From: Kosakonia sacchari SP1
GTDB lineage: Bacteria; Pseudomonadota; Gammaproteobacteria; Enterobacterales; Enterobacteriaceae
NCBI RefSeq assembly: GCF_000300455.3
Contig: NZ_CP007215.2
Location: 806,001-870,000, forward strand
Reading direction: 5' to 3'
DNA length: 64,000 nt
Below, piece after piece: positions 20,601 to 32,265 of the stretch (position 1 is its first letter; each line of letters begins with the position of its first letter). A program made the position numbers and the translations under genes. The notes under the pieces were generated by a model that worked only from the letters and a program-made list of their open reading frames with translations, made no database searches and had not been told where the DNA came from.

Positions 20601-20990
20601 ATGAGCAATGTACCAGGCGAACTGAAATACAGCAAAGAACATGAGTGGCTGCGCAAAGAAGCGGACGGCACCTACACCGTTGGCATCACCGAACACGCAC
20701 AGGAACTGCTGGGCGATATGGTGTTTGTCGATCTGCCGGAAGCGGGCGCGACGGTTAGCGCGGGCGATGATTGCGCCGTTGCCGAATCGGTAAAAGCGGC
20801 TTCTGATATCTACGCGCCAATCAGCGGTGAAATCGTGGCGGTCAACGAGCAACTGGCGGATTCGCCGGAGCTGGTCAACAGCGAGCCGTATGGCGAAGGC
20901 TGGATCTTCAAAATTAAGGCCAGCGACGAAACAGAAGTTGCCGCCCTGCTGGACGCAACAGCCTACGCCGCACTGCTCGAAGACGAGTAA
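20601..20990 (+). CDS. gcvH: Glycine cleavage system H protein
   Basis: GcvH is the lipoylated carrier that shuttles the aminomethyl group between GcvP, GcvT and lipoamide dehydrogenase. The 129-residue protein has the lipoylation site Lys65 in [11 protein letters not shown]. It lies 23 bases after gcvT behind a GGAGAG site. Before gcvP there is a 151-base gap that contains an ERIC-like palindrome. Confidence 0.98.
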   Translation: MSNVPGELKYSKEHEWLRKEADGTYTVGITEHAQELLGDMVFVDLPEAGATVSAGDDCAVAESVKAASDIYAPISGEIVAVNEQLADSPELVNSEPYGEGWIFKIKASDETEVAALLDATAYAALLEDE

Positions 20991-21093
20991 ATACGCGCCA
21001 TCTTTCGCGTTGCGGACGTGTTGGCTTCCTCGCTCATCCCTTTGGGGATTGCTGCGTCGCCGCCTTCCTGCAACGCGAAGGATTTAGCGTATT
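20989..21093 (+). repeat. Short ERIC-like palindrome between gcvH and gcvP
   Basis: The ends AATACGC...TTCGCGTTGC (left) and GCAACGCGAA...GCGTATT (right) are complementary over about 24 positions with few mismatches. Inside, GTGTTGGCTTCCTCGCTCATCCC and TCGCCGCCTTCCTGCAAC resemble the two arms of ERIC in reverse orientation, with the middle 40 or so bases missing. It lies inside the gcv operon and would form a long hairpin in the mRNA between gcvH and gcvP. Confidence 0.7.
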
Positions 21094-21141
21094 CAGATAA
21101 TTTCCAAATCGATTCACTGCACGTTTCAGGAACCATCGCTC

Positions 21142-24015
21142 ATGACACAGACTTTAAGCCAGCTTGAAAACCGTGGCGCTTTTATTGGACGTCACATTGG
21201 GCCGGATGCTCAGCAACAGCAGGAGATGCTGAACACAGTTGGCGCGGATTCGTTAAACGCACTGATTGGCCAGATCGTGCCAAAAGACATCCAGCTTGCC
21301 ACACCGCCGCAGGTTGGGGAATCGACCACTGAGTTTGCGGCCCTGGCCGAGCTGAAAGCGATTGCCAGCCGCAACAAGCGCTTTAAGTCTTACATTGGCA
21401 TGGGCTACACCGCCGTGCAGTTGCCGCCGGTTATTCTGCGCAACATGCTGGAAAATCCAGGCTGGTACACCGCCTACACCCCGTATCAGCCAGAAGTGTC
21501 GCAGGGTCGCCTTGAAGCGCTACTCAACTTCCAGCAGGTTACGCTCGATCTCACCGGGCTGGATATCGCTTCCGCGTCGCTGCTGGATGAAGCCACCGCC
21601 GCAACTGAAGCAATGGCCATGGCGAAGCGCGTCAGCAAACTGAAAGGTGCCAACCGCTTCTTCGTTGCCGCCGATGTGCATCCGCAAACGCTGGACGTCG
21701 TGCGAACTCGCGCCGAAACCTTCGGTTTTGATGTGATTGTTGATGACGCGACCAAAGTCCTTGATCACCAGGATGTGTTTGGCGTACTGCTCCAGCAGGT
21801 CGGCACGACGGGCGAAGTGCATGATTACAGCACGCTGATTAATGAGCTGAAATCCCGCAAAATTGTGGTCAGTGTCGCCGCTGATTTGCTTGCGCTGGTG
21901 CAACTGACCGCGCCAGGCAAACAGGGTGCCGATATTGTGTTTGGCTCCGCGCAGCGCTTTGGCGTGCCGATGGGCTACGGTGGCCCGCACGCGGCATTCT
22001 TTGCCGCAAAAGATGAATACAAACGCTCCATGCCAGGCCGCATTATCGGTGTGTCGAAAGATGCCGCCGGTAACACCGCGCTGCGCATGGCGATGCAGAC
22101 GCGCGAGCAACATATTCGCCGCGAGAAAGCCAATTCCAACATCTGTACTTCGCAGGTTCTGCTGGCCAACATTGCCAGCTTGTTCGCGGTGTTCCACGGT
22201 CCGGCCGGGCTGAAACGCATTGCCGGGCGTATTCATCGCCTGACCGATATCCTCGCTGCCGGTTTGCAGCGTGGCGGCCTGAGACTGCGCCACGCGCACT
22301 ATTTTGACACCCTGTGTGTTGATGTTGCGGACAAAGCCGCCGTGCTGGCTCGCGCCGAAGCGAAGGAAATTAACCTGCGTAGCGACATTCTTAACGCCGT
22401 TGGCATTACGCTGGATGAAACCACCACGCGTGAAGATGTGCAGGTGCTGTTTAACGTGCTGCTGGGCGATAAACACGGCCTCGATATTGACGCACTGGAC
22501 AAAGAGGTTGCGCTCGACAGCCGTTCCATCCCTCAGAGCATGCTGCGTGAAGACGCTTTCCTGACACATCCGGTATTTAATCGCTATCACAGCGAAACCG
22601 AGATGATGCGTTACATGCACTCGCTGGAGCATAAAGATCTGGCGCTAAACCAGGCGATGATCCCGCTGGGTTCTTGCACCATGAAACTGAACGCGGCGGC
22701 GGAAATGATCCCGATTACCTGGCCGGAATTTGCCGAACTGCACCCGTTCTGCCCGCCGGAACAGGCGGAAGGTTATCACCAGATGATCGCTCAGCTCTCT
22801 GACTGGCTGGTAAAACTGACCGGTTATGATGCGCTCTGCATGCAGCCGAACTCCGGCGCGCAGGGCGAATACGCCGGTTTGCTGGCGATTCGTCACTATC
22901 ATGAAAGCCGCAATGAGGGTCACCGCGATATCTGCCTGATCCCAAGCTCTGCGCACGGTACTAACCCGGCATCGGCGCAGATGGCGGGGATGCAGGTTGT
23001 GGTGGTTGCGTGTGATAAAAACGGCAACATCGATCTGGTCGATCTGCGTGCGAAAGCGGAGCAGGCGGGTGGCAACCTCTCCTGCATCATGGTGACGTAC
23101 CCGTCCACCCACGGTGTGTATGAAGAGACAATTCGCGAAGTGTGCGAAGTGGTGCATCAGTTCGGCGGCCAGGTTTACCTGGATGGCGCGAACATGAACG
23201 CCCAGGTGGGCATCACGTCGCCGGGCTTTATCGGCGCGGATGTGTCGCACCTTAATTTGCATAAAACCTTCTGCATTCCGCACGGCGGCGGCGGTCCGGG
23301 CATGGGGCCGATTGGCGTGAAAGCGCATCTGGCACCGTTTGTACCGGGTCACAGCGTAGTGCAGATTGAAGGGATGCTTACCCGTCAGGGTGCGGTCTCT
23401 GCGGCACCGTTTGGTAGCGCGTCGATTCTGCCGATCAGCTGGATGTATATCCGCATGATGGGCGCGGAAGGGCTGAAACAAGCGAGCCAGGTGGCGATCC
23501 TTAATGCCAACTACATCGCCAGCCGTCTGAAAGATGCTTTCCCGGTGCTGTATACCGGTCGCGATGGTCGCGTCGCGCACGAGTGTATTCTCGATATTCG
23601 CCCGCTGAAAGAAGAGACCGGCATCAGCGAGCTGGATATCGCTAAGCGTCTGATTGATTACGGCTTCCATGCGCCAACCATGTCCTTCCCGGTTGCCGGT
23701 ACGCTGATGGTGGAGCCGACTGAATCAGAAAGCAAAGTCGAACTGGATCGCTTTATCGATGCCATGCTGGCAATTCGCGCGGAAATCGAACGTGTGAAAC
23801 AGGGCGAGTGGACGCTGGAAGATAATCCGCTGGTTAACGCTCCGCATACGCAGAATGAGCTGGTAGCAGAGTGGAATCACGGTTACACCCGCGAACTGGC
23901 GGTGTTCCCGGCAGGTTTTGCCAACAAATACTGGCCGACCGTGAAGCGTCTGGACGATGTGTACGGCGACCGTAACCTGTTCTGTTCCTGCGTGCCGATG
24001 AGCGAATATCAGTAA
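21142..24015 (+). CDS. gcvP: Glycine decarboxylase (P protein)
   Basis: GcvP is the pyridoxal phosphate enzyme that decarboxylates glycine and loads the remaining aminomethyl group on GcvH. The 957-residue protein is the fused single-chain form. The PLP lysine lies in [17 protein letters not shown]. The N-terminal half repeats the fold without the active-site lysine. Length is the same as in E. coli. It is the last gene of the operon and is followed by an intrinsic terminator. Confidence 0.98.
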   Translation: MTQTLSQLENRGAFIGRHIGPDAQQQQEMLNTVGADSLNALIGQIVPKDIQLATPPQVGESTTEFAALAELKAIASRNKRFKSYIGMGYTAVQLPPVILRNMLENPGWYTAYTPYQPEVSQGRLEALLNFQQVTLDLTGLDIASASLLDEATAATEAMAMAKRVSKLKGANRFFVAADVHPQTLDVVRTRAETFGFDVIVDDATKVLDHQDVFGVLLQQVGTTGEVHDYSTLINELKSRKIVVSVAADLLALVQLTAPGKQGADIVFGSAQRFGVPMGYGGPHAAFFAAKDEYKRSMPGRIIGVSKDAAGNTALRMAMQTREQHIRREKANSNICTSQVLLANIASLFAVFHGPAGLKRIAGRIHRLTDILAAGLQRGGLRLRHAHYFDTLCVDVADKAAVLARAEAKEINLRSDILNAVGITLDETTTREDVQVLFNVLLGDKHGLDIDALDKEVALDSRSIPQSMLREDAFLTHPVFNRYHSETEMMRYMHSLEHKDLALNQAMIPLGSCTMKLNAAAEMIPITWPEFAELHPFCPPEQAEGYHQMIAQLSDWLVKLTGYDALCMQPNSGAQGEYAGLLAIRHYHESRNEGHRDICLIPSSAHGTNPASAQMAGMQVVVVACDKNGNIDLVDLRAKAEQAGGNLSCIMVTYPSTHGVYEETIREVCEVVHQFGGQVYLDGANMNAQVGITSPGFIGADVSHLNLHKTFCIPHGGGGPGMGPIGVKAHLAPFVPGHSVVQIEGMLTRQGAVSAAPFGSASILPISWMYIRMMGAEGLKQASQVAILNANYIASRLKDAFPVLYTGRDGRVAHECILDIRPLKEETGISELDIAKRLIDYGFHAPTMSFPVAGTLMVEPTESESKVELDRFIDAMLAIRAEIERVKQGEWTLEDNPLVNAPHTQNELVAEWNHGYTRELAVFPAGFANKYWPTVKRLDDVYGDRNLFCSCVPMSEYQ

Positions 24016-24037
24016 TGCGCTGATTCGGCTATCTTTT

Positions 24038-24060
24038 AAGGGCGCTTCGGCGCCCTTTTT
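24038..24060 (+). terminator. Intrinsic terminator after gcvP
   Basis: AAGGGCGC, a TTCG tetraloop and GCGCCC are followed by TTTTT, 22 bases after the gcvP stop. Confidence 0.93.
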
Positions 24061-24078
24061 ACTTTTCAGGAGAACCAG

Positions 24079-24822
24079 ATGGCGATTGCATTAGTGACCG
24101 GTGGCAGCCGGGGAATTGGCCGCGCAACCGCGCTGCTGCTGGCACAAGAAGGCTACACCGTTGCCGTCAATTATCACCGCAACAAGTCTGCTGCCGACAA
24201 CGTGGTGGCGGAAATCAGCGCGCAGGGTGGGCATGCGTTCGCAGTACAGGCTGATATCAGTGATGAAGCGCAGGTACAGGCCATGTTCGCGTCTCTCGAT
24301 GAAAAACCGGAACCGCTTACCGCGTTGGTCAATAATGCCGGGATCTTGTTTCAGCAAAGCCGGGTGGAGCAACTGAGCGCAGAACGCATCAATCGCGTGC
24401 TGGCGACCAACGTGACGGGCTATTTCCTCTGCTGTCGCGAAGCGGTAAAACGGATGTCCACCCAACACGGTGGACATGGCGGCGCGATTGTTAATGTTTC
24501 CTCGGCGGCGGCGCGTCTCGGCTCGCCCGGCGAATACGTTGATTATGCGGCGTCAAAAGGGGCCGTCGATACGCTCACTACCGGGCTGGCCCTGGAAGTA
24601 GCGGCGGATGGTATCCGCGTGAATGGCGTGCGTCCGGGTTTTATCTACACAGATATGCATGCCAGCGGCGGTGAGCCAGGGCGTGTGGACCGGGTAAGCA
24701 GCGTGATCCCGATGCGGCGAGGTGGGCAACCGGAAGAAGTGGCGCAGGGCATTGTCTGGCTGTTGAGCGACAAAGCGTCGTATGTCACCGGCAGTTTTCT
24801 CGATTTAGCCGGCGGCAGATAA
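24079..24822 (+). CDS. ygfF: Short-chain dehydrogenase YgfF
   Basis: The 247-residue protein is a classical SDR: the NAD(P) motif TGGSRGIG at the N-terminus, NNAG near residue 90, the catalytic Ser and the Tyr-x3-Lys pair in DYAASKGA, and a C-terminal end (YVTGSFLDLAGG) typical of sugar or glucose-1-dehydrogenase-like SDRs. It closely matches E. coli YgfF, whose substrate is unknown, and has the same position after gcvP. It has an AGGAG site 7 bases before the ATG. Confidence 0.92.
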   Translation: MAIALVTGGSRGIGRATALLLAQEGYTVAVNYHRNKSAADNVVAEISAQGGHAFAVQADISDEAQVQAMFASLDEKPEPLTALVNNAGILFQQSRVEQLSAERINRVLATNVTGYFLCCREAVKRMSTQHGGHGGAIVNVSSAAARLGSPGEYVDYAASKGAVDTLTTGLALEVAADGIRVNGVRPGFIYTDMHASGGEPGRVDRVSSVIPMRRGGQPEEVAQGIVWLLSDKASYVTGSFLDLAGGR

Positions 24823-24824
24823 GC

Positions 24825-24850
24825 ACATCTCTCCCGTCAGGGAGAGATGT
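24825..24850 (+). terminator. Convergent hairpin between ygfF and bglA
   Basis: ACATCTCTCCC and its exact complement flank a 4-base loop immediately after ygfF and just before the 3' end of bglA. It can serve both strands, though T-runs are short. Confidence 0.7.
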
Positions 24851-24858
24851 TTACAGCG

Positions 24859-26385
<1,527 letters not shown>

Positions 26386-26390
26386 CACCG

Positions 26391-26409
26391 AAAAAACACA
26401 CTGTTTTTT
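26391..26409 (-). terminator. A/T-rich hairpin at the end of the RpiR gene
   Basis: On the minus strand AAAAAACA and TGTTTTTT flank a 3-base loop, overlapping the stop codon of the regulator gene and ending in a T-run. It may end or reduce transcription from the regulator into bglA. Confidence 0.55.
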
Positions 26410-27137
26410 TATGCTATTTTCTTCGCCAGTTTACGTCCCAGCGACTCGAGAATATAAATAACAGGGACTTGCGTAGTTATATCGTAACCGCCGCTAATGC
26501 GCATTTGCGGCACATGCCAGGAGATATTAAAGTCTGCCAGTTTTGCCAGTCGCGAGTGTTCGTGGCTGGTAATCGACAGCACTTTGCAGTGGTGCAGGCT
26601 GAACTGGCTGGCAAAGCGCAGGATCTCTTCCGTCTCACCAGAAACTGACAGGACAATTGCCAGCGCGTTTTTGGCCATATCATTGGTGACAGGAAAATAA
26701 GGGTCGTCGATATGATTACTGAATTTACCGATATTTGAGAAGAATCTTGCGCCATATTTCGCCAGCGCGCCAGATGTGCCTGCGCCGACAAATATAATGC
26801 GTTCGGAAGATAATATAATATCAACGGTGTTATCTAATAATTTATCAAACTCGTCATTGTTGACGCTTTTAAAAAAGCTGATTACTTCGCTGGCGCCAAA
26901 ATTCGCTTGCGGCGGCTCATTTTGCTCTAAATATAATTTAAATCGTACGCGAAATTCAGAGTAGCCTTCGCAGTTGAGCTTGCGGCAAAAGCGCAACACG
27001 GTCGTGGTGGAGACGCCCGCCGCGTCGGCCAGTTCACGAATGGTCATGTACATCACTTTGTCGCGATTTTTGATGACAAAGTTGTAAACCAACATCTCCA
27101 GAGTATTCAGGCTGGCGATGGCGGAGTGAGTAAACAT
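26409..27137 (-). CDS. MurR/RpiR-family transcriptional regulator
   Basis: From the ATG at 27137 (MFTHSAIASLNTLEML) the protein has 242 residues. Residues 1-75 form the RpiR helix-turn-helix (MTIRELADAAGVSTTTVLRFCRKL). The rest is a SIS sugar-phosphate-binding domain (FVGAGTSGALAKYG; LSVSGETEEILRFA). Such regulators sense phosphosugars. Placed directly upstream of bglA on the same strand, it probably controls beta-glucoside use. The frame extends to 27272, but the upstream part does not look like the family. I do not recognise a K-12 orthologue. Confidence 0.85.
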   Translation of the reverse strand: MFTHSAIASLNTLEMLVYNFVIKNRDKVMYMTIRELADAAGVSTTTVLRFCRKLNCEGYSEFRVRFKLYLEQNEPPQANFGASEVISFFKSVNNDEFDKLLDNTVDIILSSERIIFVGAGTSGALAKYGARFFSNIGKFSNHIDDPYFPVTNDMAKNALAIVLSVSGETEEILRFASQFSLHHCKVLSITSHEHSRLAKLADFNISWHVPQMRISGGYDITTQVPVIYILESLGRKLAKKIA

Positions 27138-27340
27138 TGTCACGGCGATATCCTTTGCTTGCTGTAAACGTAGCCCAATGCAACCCGGCAGGCTTTTTGC
27201 GTGCTCACATGCTGCCATAACTCCGGCGCCGTTTCCCTGACTTTCGCATTCATGAGGGACAGCCCGCGTCATGAAACATTCATCAACGATATTTATTTTA
27301 GCGTACAGGTGTGCACTGGAATCATTCTCAGTTACTCTAG

Positions 27341-28036
<696 letters not shown>

Positions 28037-28044
28037 GCAGTAGC

Positions 28045-28069
28045 GCCGGGCGGCTTTTGCCAGCCCGGC
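28045..28069 (+). terminator. REP-like hairpin between yqfA and ygfZ
   Basis: GCCGGGC and GCCCGGC flank a short spacer with an inner GGC/GCC pair, in a convergent gap. It looks like a REP-type palindrome or a GC-rich terminator. Confidence 0.5.
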
Positions 28070-28097
28070 TATAGCATGGCAGTTGTTTTAACGCGGA

Positions 28098-29081
28098 TTA
28101 TTCTTCTTCCAGCGAGTAAGGCAGCGGCTCAATGCTTAACGTACTGGCGTCGTCGCGGACGCGGAACACGCTGTTTGGTTCCATGTCATTGTTCATCACG
28201 ACCTGAACCAGCACGCGGCCGTCATCCAACTGAGTCGATGCCAGCACCGTACCGGTTCGACGCCAGTTTTCACCCATTTTTAGCTCAAGATCTTCACCCG
28301 CTTCCGGCGTGCGGCTGGCAGCGCCTGCCAGGTACCACAGCGCACGCTTGTTGGCACCACGGAATTTCGCGCGAGCAACCATTTCTTGCCCGGTATAACA
28401 CCCTTTTTTGAAGCTGATGCCGCCCAACGCCTGCAGGTTGGTTGCCTGCGGAATGAATTGCGCGCTGTTTGGCTCGTCAATCACGGGTAACCCGGCTTCG
28501 ATATTTAGCGCCAGCCACTGTTGGCTGTTGTTAAGCTGCGCTTCACCGCGCAGTTTTTCCGTCACCTGTTCTGCCGTTGCGACATCAGTAACCAGCAGGA
28601 AACGCTCGCCCGGATGTTCAAACCACAGAATGGTTGTTTCACCTTCTTGCACAACCTGCTTTTCGCTGTCCGGCAGCGTTGTGAAGAGATTGGCCAGCGC
28701 GGCGCGAGCCTGAAAACCGGCAACGCCCAGCAACACATGTTCGTCATCTGCGGCGATAGTGACTTTTGAGAAAACGGCGTACTTTTTCAGTTCTCGAAGT
28801 TGCGATTCACGCACGCTGCGGCGCAAAATCCAGGCAAATCCTTCCTGAAAGTGAAACAACCGCATATTGCTCCACATTTTGCCTTTAGAATCGCAATGCG
28901 CCGCCAGCAGATGCTGATCCGCCGCCATCTTCGACACGTCCGCGGTAACCTGGCCTTGCAGATATTTCTCGCTATCCGCACCGGTAATGGTTGCCAGCGC
29001 CCAGTCATCGAGCGTCATAAGCGTCAGCGGCAGACGGGCGGATGCGGTCGGCTGACGCGGAGGAAATGGAGTAAAAGCCAT
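28098..29081 (-). CDS. ygfZ: Folate-binding Fe-S cluster protein YgfZ
   Basis: YgfZ uses tetrahydrofolate to help assemble or repair certain iron-sulfur enzymes such as MiaB. The 327-residue protein has the GcvT-like fold, with the signature [17 protein letters not shown] containing its essential cysteine. It is divergent from sdhE, as in E. coli. The N-terminus [11 protein letters not shown] matches the family. Confidence 0.96.
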   Translation of the reverse strand: MAFTPFPPRQPTASARLPLTLMTLDDWALATITGADSEKYLQGQVTADVSKMAADQHLLAAHCDSKGKMWSNMRLFHFQEGFAWILRRSVRESQLRELKKYAVFSKVTIAADDEHVLLGVAGFQARAALANLFTTLPDSEKQVVQEGETTILWFEHPGERFLLVTDVATAEQVTEKLRGEAQLNNSQQWLALNIEAGLPVIDEPNSAQFIPQATNLQALGGISFKKGCYTGQEMVARAKFRGANKRALWYLAGAASRTPEAGEDLELKMGENWRRTGTVLASTQLDDGRVLVQVVMNNDMEPNSVFRVRDDASTLSIEPLPYSLEEE

Positions 29082-29327
29082 AATAATGTCCTGATTAGCT
29101 TAACGCTGTGTTGGTACTTAATGGTAAAAGAGCCATTGTTCAATGCAAGCGATAAAGCATGCGATTTGTGCCATTGTGCGAGCATTGCGAGGCGCTACGC
29201 AGCACTGTGATAATTTTGCAGACGATGCGATTTATTCTGGAAGCAGGTCCGGGAAGCTAAATATTCCGCAAAAGGAATATTAAAAACACGTTACAATAGA
29301 CCCTCATGCCTATGAAGGGAGAAGAAC

Positions 29328-29594
29328 ATGGATATTAATAATAAAGCCCGCATCCATTGGGCCTGTCGCCGCGGAATGCGCGAACTCGATATCTCCATCA
29401 TGCCTTTTTTTGAACATGAGTACGACTCGCTCAGTGACCACGACAAACAGGTGTTTGTGCGTCTGCTGGAGAGTGATGATCCGGATTTATTCAACTGGTT
29501 GATGAATCATGGCAAACCCCAGGACGCGGAGTTGCAGCGAATGGTGCAGTTAATTCAGACACGGAATCGGGATCGTGGTCCTGTGGCAATCTGA
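29328..29594 (+). CDS. sdhE: FAD assembly factor SdhE (YgfY, CptB)
   Basis: SdhE promotes covalent FAD attachment to succinate dehydrogenase and fumarate reductase. The 88-residue protein has the signature RGMRELD at residues 15-21 (the RGxxE motif that contacts the flavoprotein). It has a GGGAGAAG site. It overlaps the start of the next gene by 20 bases. It has also been described as the antitoxin CptB, a role that is disputed. Confidence 0.96.
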   Translation: MDINNKARIHWACRRGMRELDISIMPFFEHEYDSLSDHDKQVFVRLLESDDPDLFNWLMNHGKPQDAELQRMVQLIQTRNRDRGPVAI

Positions 29595-29991
29595 TTTACG
29601 CGTCTCATGGCGCGCACAATGGATTTCGTTATTACTGCACGGATTGGTGGCGGCCTTCATTCTTTTTATGCCATGGCCGTTGAGCTATACGCCGCTGTGG
29701 CTTTTGCTGCTGTCGCTGGTGGTTTTCGACTGCGTACGCAGCCAGCGGCGGATTAACGCCTGCCACGGCGAAATCAAACTGCTCATGGATTCCCGCCTGC
29801 GCTGGCAAGGTGTGGAGTGGGATATTGTCGGTACACCCTGGATGATTCGCGGCGGCATGATGTTGCGTTTACGCCGTGCGGAAGATGGGCGGCGCCAGCA
29901 TTTATGGCTGGCGGCAGACAGCATGGATTCGCAGGAGTGGCGCGATCTACGCCGGATGATTATCCAAAATCCGGCGCAGGGGCTGCATTAA
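29575..29991 (+). CDS. cptA: YgfX (CptA) inner-membrane protein
   Basis: The 138-residue protein starts at a GTG inside the 3' end of sdhE, with two membrane segments at residues 16-50 ([30 protein letters not shown]) and a soluble C-terminal part. It matches E. coli YgfX, reported as a toxin that inhibits FtsZ and MreB assembly and as a partner of SdhE. The GTG start and 20-base overlap indicate translational coupling with sdhE. Confidence 0.93.
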   Translation: MVLWQSDLRVSWRAQWISLLLHGLVAAFILFMPWPLSYTPLWLLLLSLVVFDCVRSQRRINACHGEIKLLMDSRLRWQGVEWDIVGTPWMIRGGMMLRLRRAEDGRRQHLWLAADSMDSQEWRDLRRMIIQNPAQGLH

Positions 29992-30004
29992 GGCGGGTGA
30001 TGGC

Positions 30005-30526
30005 TCAGCCGAGCCGTTCCGCCATTTCCGTCAGTATTTGCTCGCACCAGCCTTGAATGCGTTCATCGCTCAAATCGTACTGATTGGTCTCATCCAGCGC
30101 CAGCCCGACAAAGAGCTGCCCGTCGGCAATGACTGGTTTTTTACTGGTAAATTCGTAGCCTTCTGTTGGCCAGTACCCGATGAACGTCGCGCCTTTAGGG
30201 GCCAGTTTGTCGTGGAGCATGCCGAGTGCGTCGAGGAACCATTCGCCGTAACCGAGCTGATCGCCCATGCCGTACAACGCAATGATTTTTCCGTCGAGAT
30301 TGAGGTTATCAAGCTGATCCCAAACCGCTTCCCAATCTTCCTGCAGTTCGCCGAAATCCCAGGTGGGAATGCCCAGAATAAGCGCGTCGTACTGTTCCAT
30401 CAGGGTAGGAGCATCGTCTTTCAGGTTGTGCAGCGTCACCAGTTCCGGGCCGATAATATCGCGGATTTTTTCCGCCGCCATTTCGGTGTAGCAAGTGCTG
30501 GAACCGTAAAACAGACCGATATTCAT
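30005..30526 (-). CDS. fldB: Flavodoxin 2
   Basis: FldB is a long-chain flavodoxin that carries single electrons on FMN; it is induced by SoxRS in E. coli. The 173-residue protein starts [15 protein letters not shown], with the FMN phosphate loop GSSTCYTE and the ring-stacking segments [15 protein letters not shown] and [15 protein letters not shown]. It is divergent from xerD with a 99-base gap. Confidence 0.96.
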   Translation of the reverse strand: MNIGLFYGSSTCYTEMAAEKIRDIIGPELVTLHNLKDDAPTLMEQYDALILGIPTWDFGELQEDWEAVWDQLDNLNLDGKIIALYGMGDQLGYGEWFLDALGMLHDKLAPKGATFIGYWPTEGYEFTSKKPVIADGQLFVGLALDETNQYDLSDERIQGWCEQILTEMAERLG

Positions 30527-30625
30527 AACGTAAACTTCTCGATTCTTGATGAGTCTTTTCACGCAGTGTACCAGAATCGTACATCAATCAGGCATAATGC
30601 AGCGTTTGAGTAAAGGAGACGCTGG

Positions 30626-31522
30626 ATGGAACAGGATCTCGCACGTATCGAACAGTTTCTCGATGCTCTCTGGCTTGAGAACAATCTGGCGGAAAATACG
30701 CTAAACGCTTACCGCCGCGATTTGAAAAGCGTGGTGGAGTGGCTGCACCACCACGCCAGCAGTCTGGAAAAAGCGCAAGGTGATGATTTACAGGCGCTGT
30801 TAGCTGAAAGGGTGAGTGGTGGTTATAAGGCCACCAGCTCGGCGCGCTTGCTTAGCGCCGTGCGACGTTTTTTTCAGTACCTTTACCGGGAAAAAGTACG
30901 CAGCGACGATCCCAGCGCATTACTCGCATCGCCTAAATTGCCGCAACGTTTACCGAAAGACTTAAGTGAAACGCAGGTGGGCAGGCTTTTGCAGGCGCCG
31001 GTGGTTGACCAACCGCTGGAGTTACGCGATAAAGCGATGCTTGAGGTGTTGTATGCGACCGGCCTGCGCGTCTCTGAACTGGTTGGTCTGACGATGAGTG
31101 ATATCAGCCTGCGTCAGGGCGTGGTGCGAGTGATTGGTAAAGGCAATAAAGAACGCCTGGTGCCGCTGGGCGAAGAGGCGGTGTACTGGGTTGAAAACTA
31201 TCTGGAGCATGGTCGCCCGTGGCTGCTTAACGGTGTCTCAATTGATGTGCTGTTTCCAAGCCAGCGCGCGCAGCAGATGACGCGCCAGACTTTCTGGCAT
31301 CGCATTAAGCACTATGCGACGCTTGCGGGCATCGACAGTGAAAAGCTCTCGCCCCACGTTTTGCGCCATGCGTTTGCCACCCATCTGCTGAACCACGGCG
31401 CGGATCTGCGAGTAGTGCAAATGCTCTTAGGCCACCAGGATTTATCGACCACGCAAATTTATACGCATGTCGCTACCGAGCGGCTGCGCAAGCTTCATCA
31501 ACAGCATCACCCGCGGGCGTGA
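30626..31522 (+). CDS. xerD: Tyrosine recombinase XerD
   Basis: XerD, with XerC, resolves chromosome dimers at dif under FtsK control. The 298-residue protein has the N-terminal SAM-like core-binding domain and the C-terminal catalytic domain. The catalytic residues are Arg148 (ATGLRVSEL), Lys172 (GKGNKERLVPL), His244 and Arg247 (HVLRHAFATH), His270 (LLGHQDLSTTQIYTH) and Tyr279. Same length and order as in E. coli, followed by dsbC and recJ. Confidence 0.98.
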   Translation: MEQDLARIEQFLDALWLENNLAENTLNAYRRDLKSVVEWLHHHASSLEKAQGDDLQALLAERVSGGYKATSSARLLSAVRRFFQYLYREKVRSDDPSALLASPKLPQRLPKDLSETQVGRLLQAPVVDQPLELRDKAMLEVLYATGLRVSELVGLTMSDISLRQGVVRVIGKGNKERLVPLGEEAVYWVENYLEHGRPWLLNGVSIDVLFPSQRAQQMTRQTFWHRIKHYATLAGIDSEKLSPHVLRHAFATHLLNHGADLRVVQMLLGHQDLSTTQIYTHVATERLRKLHQQHHPRA

Positions 31523-31546
31523 ATGCTGACAATCTAAGGATGTGTT

Positions 31547-32260
31547 ATGAAAAAAGGTTTAGTGATGTTCACCCTGCTGGCGGCGGCGTTTAGCGGCGCG
31601 GCACATGCCGATGACGCGGCGATCAAACAGTCGCTGGCAAAATTGGGTGTACAGAGTGGCGAAGTGCTGCCCGCGCCTGTTGCCGGAATGAAAGCCGTAT
31701 TGACCAACAGCGGCGTGCTGTATGTGACCGAAGACGGCAAACATATCATCCAGGGCCCGATGTACGATGTCAGCGGCGCGCAGCCTGTAAACGTCACCAC
31801 GAAGATGCTGTTACCGCATCTGAACGCGCTGGAAAAAGAGATGATTGTCTACAAAGCGCCGCAGGAAAAACATGTCATCACCGTGTTCACCGATATCACA
31901 TGTGGTTACTGCCAGAAGCTGCATAGCGAGATGGCAGACTACAACGCGCTCGGCATCACTGTGCGTTACCTTGCCTTCCCGCGCCAGGGTGTGCCAAGCG
32001 AAGTTGAAAATCAGATGAAAGCTATCTGGTGTGCAAAAGATCCTAAAAAAGCTTTCGATAATGCGATGGAAGGTAAAGAGGTGAAACCCGCCAGCTGTGA
32101 TATCGACATTGCCAACCATTACGCGCTGGGCGTGCAGTTTGGCGTCAACGGCACGCCAGCCATCGTGCTGAATGACGGCTACCTTGTTCCGGGGTATCAG
32201 GCTCCGGCGGAAATGAAAGCCTTCCTCGATCAACATCAAAAAGCGACCGGCGGTAAATAA
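31547..32260 (+). CDS. dsbC: Disulfide isomerase DsbC
   Basis: DsbC is a periplasmic dimer that reshuffles wrong disulfides and is kept reduced by DsbD. The 237-residue protein has a signal peptide ending at AHA (residue 21), an N-terminal dimerisation domain and a thioredoxin domain with the CGYC active site at Cys119 and Cys122. A second cysteine pair is visible in IWCAKD...ASCDID. It lies 24 bases after xerD and 5 bases before recJ. Confidence 0.97.
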   Translation: MKKGLVMFTLLAAAFSGAAHADDAAIKQSLAKLGVQSGEVLPAPVAGMKAVLTNSGVLYVTEDGKHIIQGPMYDVSGAQPVNVTTKMLLPHLNALEKEMIVYKAPQEKHVITVFTDITCGYCQKLHSEMADYNALGITVRYLAFPRQGVPSEVENQMKAIWCAKDPKKAFDNAMEGKEVKPASCDIDIANHYALGVQFGVNGTPAIVLNDGYLVPGYQAPAEMKAFLDQHQKATGGK

Positions 32261-32265
32261 TTCGC

